A stretch of 8,998 nt of DNA from JBLHRE01 sp047625765. GTDB lineage: Bacteria; Bacteroidota; Bacteroidia; Flavobacteriales; JBLHRE01. The stretch covers positions 1 to 8,998 of the forward strand of contig JBLHRE010000071.1 in the NCBI GenBank assembly GCA_047625765.1. The letters run 5' to 3'. Of this stretch, positions 6,388 through 8,998 are shown piece after piece (within the stretch, counting starts at the first letter, position 1; each line of letters starts with the position of its first letter). The notes beneath the pieces are model-generated. The model did not search any database. It saw nothing but the letters and a program-made list of their open reading frames with translations, and had not been told where the DNA came from. The translations under genes were made by a program, and so were the position numbers.

Positions 6388-7464
6388 ATGAAAAAAGTAT
6401 TACTTTCTTTAGGTGTAATTGCAACTGCATTCGCTGCAACAGCACAAATCACTGTTACTTCTACTAACCTTCCGGTTATGTTCGATGCATTTGAAACTGC
6501 TACGGACTCAACAAATAATGAGAATGTTATTAACCCTGGAAATGCAGGTGCAAATCAAAGTTGGGATTTTTCAAGTGTTACTGCTGAAACAATCACTGGT
6601 ACTGGATTTATTGATCCTGCATCAACTGATGATGCTGCTGATTTCCCTACTGCTACTTTAGCTGCAGATTTCCAAGGTCAAATGGCTTATTTCCGTACAA
6701 GTACTGACGGTATGTTTTTGCTTGGTTTTGGTGGTGGTGATTTTGCTGGTAAATATGAGCCAGAAAACACTTTGATTAAGATGCCAGTTACTTTTGGTGA
6801 CTCTTACTCTGACAACACTTCTTTAAATGTTGATTTCGAAGATACATTTACTGGAACTCACGATTCTTTGCGTTATGCACGAGAAACTGAAAGAGATGTT
6901 GATGTAGATGCTTGGGGGACGGTAATTTTACCTAGTTCTTCTTACGATGCTTTAAGATTGAACATTGAAGAAACAAATACGGTTCGTATTTACGGGAAAG
7001 ACTCTACTGTTCTAGGTTGGGGAGATTGGACTTACGATCCAATTTTAACAGAATCATTTGGTGGAGGAAATGCAATTGTTACAAACATTTTTCAATGGTA
7101 TACTAATGATGTTAATGTTATTACAACTTTAGTTGATATGGTTTACCAACCAGATTCTGTTGTTGTTGTACCTGAATTTACTTATGCTTACTTCACACCA
7201 CAAAGTATAAACGAACTGCCAAACGCTACCGTTTCAGTTTACCCTAACCCAGCTTCTAACATGGTTACTTTAGAATTGAACGAAATTGTTACAGGTTATG
7301 CTAAAGTTTATAACATGAACGGACAAGTTGTTGCTACACAGGTTATGAATGGTACTTCTATCTCTATTGCTTTAGACGCTATTGCTAACGGAACTTACTT
7401 TGTTAACATTATGGATGCTAACGGATCTGTAAAGAGTGTGAATCAAATTAATGTTGCTCACTAA
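6388..7464 (+). CDS. Secreted protein with C-terminal T9SS type A sorting domain
   Basis: The 358-residue protein has a classical Sec signal peptide (MKKVLLSLGVIATAFAATA, cleavage about A19/Q20) and a C-terminal type A sorting domain at about 275-358. The domain carries the hallmark VYPNPASN (284-291), then VYNMNGQVV (307-315) and NGTYFVNI (334-341). Such domains direct export through the outer membrane by the type IX system and are often removed on the cell surface. The mature region (20-272) is rich in Thr, Asp, Asn and aromatics, contains no cysteine, and has NPGNAGANQSWDFSSV at 49-64, a pattern I remember from other Bacteroidota secreted proteins. No catalytic motif is recognisable, so its role outside the cell is unknown. 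The T9SS machinery itself is not in this window. The gene converges on the 189-residue gene across a strong terminator. Confidence 0.9.
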   Translation: MKKVLLSLGVIATAFAATAQITVTSTNLPVMFDAFETATDSTNNENVINPGNAGANQSWDFSSVTAETITGTGFIDPASTDDAADFPTATLAADFQGQMAYFRTSTDGMFLLGFGGGDFAGKYEPENTLIKMPVTFGDSYSDNTSLNVDFEDTFTGTHDSLRYARETERDVDVDAWGTVILPSSSYDALRLNIEETNTVRIYGKDSTVLGWGDWTYDPILTESFGGGNAIVTNIFQWYTNDVNVITTLVDMVYQPDSVVVVPEFTYAYFTPQSINELPNATVSVYPNPASNMVTLELNEIVTGYAKVYNMNGQVVATQVMNGTSISIALDAIANGTYFVNIMDANGSVKSVNQINVAH

Positions 7465-7488
7465 ACTTTGCAACATTCTCTAATATTT

Positions 7489-7523
7489 AAAAGCCTCGTA
7501 TCAATTGATACGAGGCTTTTTTT
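7489..7523. terminator. Bidirectional terminator, perfect 32-bp palindrome plus T-run
   Basis: AAAAGCCTCGTATCAA (7489-7504) is exactly complementary to 7505-7520, giving a long hairpin with a minimal AATT loop and a T-run at 7517-7523. It starts 25 nt after the stop of the T9SS cargo gene. On the minus strand the TAA of the 189-residue gene (7524-7522) lies within the A-tract that leads into the stem, so that gene's stop codon is effectively part of its terminator. Confidence 0.92.
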
Positions 7524-8091
7524 ATGCTCCCAATCTTTGTTGAACTAGTCCATTTATTCTAGTAAATAAATCGGTAGGGGATTTAGTTCGCCAATCAAGC
7601 TCAGAAAGTTCTCCCTGCATTACAAAGTAATAATCAACACCCATATCCGCCATTTCGGTTAATACATGTTCCCGAAAATTAATAACCGCAACCCAACCAT
7701 CTTCCAATTCATCAAACCATTCAGAATAATAGCTGTCGTCTGAGGCATGAAAATTAAGAATGTTTTCTCCAATCAAAATAAATTTATCAATTCCCCTGTC
7801 CATTAATGATTCGATAACATCTCTTTTTAGAGTCATAATATCATTATTAATACAATCATTCCATTCACCCATTAATTCGATGATAGCATAACCATCATCA
7901 TAATCTGCAAAAAGGATTTTTAAATACAATGTTGGAGATCCCATATCGTCCCATTGCGGATGAATAACATGATCATAAATAGCATGGGTAAAATTCACTT
8001 CACTATTGGTGTAAGCATAAAATGGAGATAAATTATCTTCCGATGTAATATATAAATGTCTCCAATTAAAAAAGGGCTCTATTGTATGCAT
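7522..8091 (-). CDS. Conserved hypothetical protein, 189 residues, function unknown
   Basis: I do not know a function for this protein, though from memory similar proteins beginning MHTIEP with NWRHLY and HPQWD are found in other Bacteroidota. It has no signal peptide or membrane helix, so it should be cytoplasmic. It is acidic and rich in Asp, Trp and Tyr. Likely conserved blocks are HTIEPFFNWRHLYI (2-15), HPQWDDMGSPTLYLKILF (44-61), IIELMGEWNDCINNDIMTLK (70-89), KFILIGENILNFHASDD (103-119) and LDWRT (165-169). Regular alternation of hydrophobic strands (YAIIELMG, KFILIGENI, GWVAVINF, DYYFVMQG) suggests an alpha/beta fold. There is one cysteine (C80). The ATG at 8091 lies 19 nt downstream of a TAATTTTG box. 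It forms a single-gene unit, divergent from the fasciclin gene. Confidence 0.88.
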   Translation of the reverse strand: MHTIEPFFNWRHLYITSEDNLSPFYAYTNSEVNFTHAIYDHVIHPQWDDMGSPTLYLKILFADYDDGYAIIELMGEWNDCINNDIMTLKRDVIESLMDRGIDKFILIGENILNFHASDDSYYSEWFDELEDGWVAVINFREHVLTEMADMGVDYYFVMQGELSELDWRTKSPTDLFTRINGLVQQRLGA

Positions 8092-8110
8092 CGCAAGGGT
8101 TTAAAGCGTT

Positions 8111-8118
8111 CAAAATTA
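8111..8118 (-). promoter_or_regulatory. Candidate -7 promoter box of the 189-residue hypothetical gene
   Basis: Read on the minus strand this is TAATTTTG, an exact TAnnTTTG match, with 19 nt to the ATG at 8091. A second near match, TGAATTTG, lies just upstream (8119-8126). No -33 TTTG is evident. Confidence 0.45.
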
Positions 8119-8137
8119 CAAATTCATTGTGATTTTT

Positions 8138-8209
8138 GGCGGGATATACGAGAAAAAAAGAATATGGTTTTTTAAAACCAAAGGCAAAGCCTGACTCGTA
8201 ACTGCCCCC
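8138..8209 (+). promoter_or_regulatory. Possible branched RNA structure in the leader of the fasciclin gene
   Basis: TACGAG (8147-8152) is complementary to CTCGTA (8195-8200), and the helix can continue across a small internal loop with GGCGGG (8138-8143) against the C-run (8205-8209). Inside lie two small hairpins: TGGTTTT/AAAACCA (8165-8180) and AGGC-AAA-GCCT (8182-8192). Together these draw a three-way junction about 28 nt before the ATG. The stretch looks more GC-rich than its surroundings. It matches no riboswitch I recognise. A -7-like GATTTTTG (8131-8138, one mismatch) could start transcription just inside the first arm, which would break the distal GGCGGG pairing. Short stems can arise by chance, so this is only a candidate. 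The rest of the intergenic stretch 8092-8237 holds the promoter of the opposite gene and nothing else I can name. Confidence 0.3.
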
Positions 8210-8237
8210 AAACAAAATCATTTAAACGAAAAACAAC

Positions 8238-8786
8238 ATGAAAAAAACACTCTTATCAATCGCAGTAGTACTTGGGTCATTAGTAGGTGTAAATGCACAA
8301 AACGGGACTTCTGTAGGTGGAGAAGTAATGTCTCCAAAAAAGAATATTGTTGAGAATGCAATTAACTCTAAAGACCATACAACTTTGGTTGCAGCCTTAA
8401 AAGCAGCAGACCTGGTTGCAACTTTGCAAAGCGAAGGTCCATTTACAGTATTTGCTCCAACCAATGATGCTTTTGATAACCTACCTGCTGGAACCGTTGG
8501 AACATTGTTAAAACCAGAAAACAAAGGTCTATTGACAACAATATTAACCTACCATGTTGTTGCAGGTGAATATACTGCTGACAAACTAATCAAGGAAATC
8601 AAATTTTATGGTGGTAAAAGAACATTAAAAACGGTTAGTGGTGGAACGCTAATTGCAAAATTAAATGGTAAAAATATCATGCTAACAGATGAAAATGGTG
8701 CTGTTGCTAATATTACTATTATAGATGTAATGCAGTCTAATGGTGTTTTACATGTTATTGATGCAGTTGTTACTCCTAAAAGCTAG
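8238..8786 (+). CDS. Secreted fasciclin (FAS1) domain protein
   Basis: The 182-residue protein has a Sec signal peptide (MKKTLLSIAVVLGSLVGVNA, cleavage about A20/Q21) and a single FAS1 domain at about 35-180. Both conserved FAS1 motifs are present: H1 as GPFTVFAPTNDAF (67-79) and H2 as NGVLHVIDAVVTP (168-180), with the central YH (105-106). FAS1 domains mediate adhesion or protein and ligand contacts; no enzymatic role is expected. It lacks both a lipobox and a T9SS sorting domain, so the mature protein is probably periplasmic or released, unlike the T9SS cargo upstream. The leader is A-rich (AACGAAAAACAAC before ATG) with no Shine-Dalgarno sequence. It is a single gene ended by a strong hairpin shared with hisS. 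Confidence 0.95.
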   Translation: MKKTLLSIAVVLGSLVGVNAQNGTSVGGEVMSPKKNIVENAINSKDHTTLVAALKAADLVATLQSEGPFTVFAPTNDAFDNLPAGTVGTLLKPENKGLLTTILTYHVVAGEYTADKLIKEIKFYGGKRTLKTVSGGTLIAKLNGKNIMLTDENGAVANITIIDVMQSNGVLHVIDAVVTPKS

Positions 8787-8804
8787 GAACTACTTACACA
8801 AAAT

Positions 8805-8842
8805 AAAATGCCCTGTATCCTAATAGATGCAGGGCATTTTTT
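8805..8842. terminator. Bidirectional terminator between the fasciclin gene and hisS
   Basis: AAAATGCCCTGTATC (8805-8819) pairs with GATGCAGGGCATTTT (8826-8840) over 15 positions, one of them G-U, around a 6-nt loop CTAATA. T residues 8837-8842 follow on the plus strand, and AAAA (8805-8808) gives the U-run on the minus strand. It begins 18 nt after the fasciclin stop and ends 18 nt before the hisS stop. Confidence 0.92.
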
Positions 8843-8860
8843 GTTTACTGGTGTTTTAGA

Positions 8861-8998
8861 TTAAATACGAATCTTAGCTAGCAATTCATCCATTGATACT
8901 TGAGTCTGATCGCCAGAATCCATTGACTTCAATGGTATTTTATCCGAATTCAATTCCTCTTCACCTATACTTACGGTGTATGGAATGCTATTTTTATC
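8861..8998 (-). CDS. hisS: Histidyl-tRNA synthetase, C-terminal end (partial)
   Basis: The last 45 codons of a minus-strand gene enter from the right edge and end at TAA (8863-8861). The peptide has the pattern IPYTVSIGEEELNSDK, then IPLKSM, GDQTQVSMDELL and a basic tail. This fits the end of the HisRS anticodon-binding domain, where a GEEEL-type strand is followed by a (V/L)K(D/S)M-SG-Q turn and a final helix. The related C-terminal domains of ThrRS and ProRS usually carry an R-rich VRxR strand here, which is missing, so HisRS is preferred. HisRS charges tRNA-His in the cytoplasm. The catalytic part lies outside the window, so activity cannot be judged. Confidence 0.82.
   Translation of the reverse strand, partial: DKNSIPYTVSIGEEELNSDKIPLKSMDSGDQTQVSMDELLAKIRI

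Noticed and set aside
6419..6661. Plus-strand 80-codon frame rich in Leu and Met within the T9SS cargo gene
   Set aside because: It is a shifted frame of the signal peptide and mature start; the low-complexity Leu/Met composition is a frame artefact.
8222..8524. Minus-strand 100-codon frame opposite the fasciclin gene
   Set aside because: It is antisense to the signal peptide and FAS1 H1 motif and shows no independent features.
1..8998. Mobile element, CRISPR array, tRNA or phage signal
   Set aside because: I saw no transposase or integrase gene, no regularly spaced direct repeats, no tRNA-like cloverleaf and no terminal repeats; every gene looks complete and native apart from hisS, which is cut by the window edge.

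Overview
The window is AT-rich chromosomal DNA from a Bacteroidota bacterium, most likely of the Flavobacteriales. Three things support this: a secreted protein with a C-terminal type IX secretion (T9SS) sorting domain; genes with A-rich leaders and no clear Shine-Dalgarno sequence; and TAnnTTTG -7 promoter boxes, the form known for this phylum. I see no transposase, integrase, tRNA, rRNA, CRISPR array or attachment site. The content is largely housekeeping and cell-envelope genes. No stretch without a gene is longer than about 150 bases.

Layout. Bases 1-106 hold a possible upstream gene tail and a promoter. An M13-family lipoprotein metallopeptidase (107-2173, +) faces a four-gene minus-strand operon (5504 down to 2239): surE (5'/3'-nucleotidase), a small three-helix membrane protein of unknown function, lpxB (lipid A disaccharide synthase) and a SpoIID/LytB-domain exported protein. 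Genes in the operon overlap by 4-17 nt, and a 21-bp hairpin terminator separates it from the peptidase. Divergent from surE is a YugP-type membrane zinc protease (5602-6288, +), then a T9SS cargo protein (6388-7464, +). The cargo gene converges on a 189-residue conserved hypothetical gene (8091 down to 7522, -), with a 16-bp palindromic terminator between them. Divergent from that is a secreted fasciclin (FAS1) domain protein (8238-8786, +). It converges on the 3' end of hisS (histidyl-tRNA synthetase, -), which runs off the right edge, with a third bidirectional terminator between.

How the genes fit together. The operon joins a nucleotidase, a lipid A enzyme and a predicted peptidoglycan-acting protein, so it is envelope-weighted; the small membrane protein inside it has no assigned role. 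The other genes look like independent units, and each convergent pair is insulated by a strong two-way hairpin. The less explained items are the small membrane protein, the SpoIID-domain protein in a presumably non-sporulating Gram-negative, the 189-residue protein, the N-terminal region of the T9SS cargo, and a possible branched RNA leader before the fasciclin gene. I found no clear evidence of a wholly new multi-gene system.
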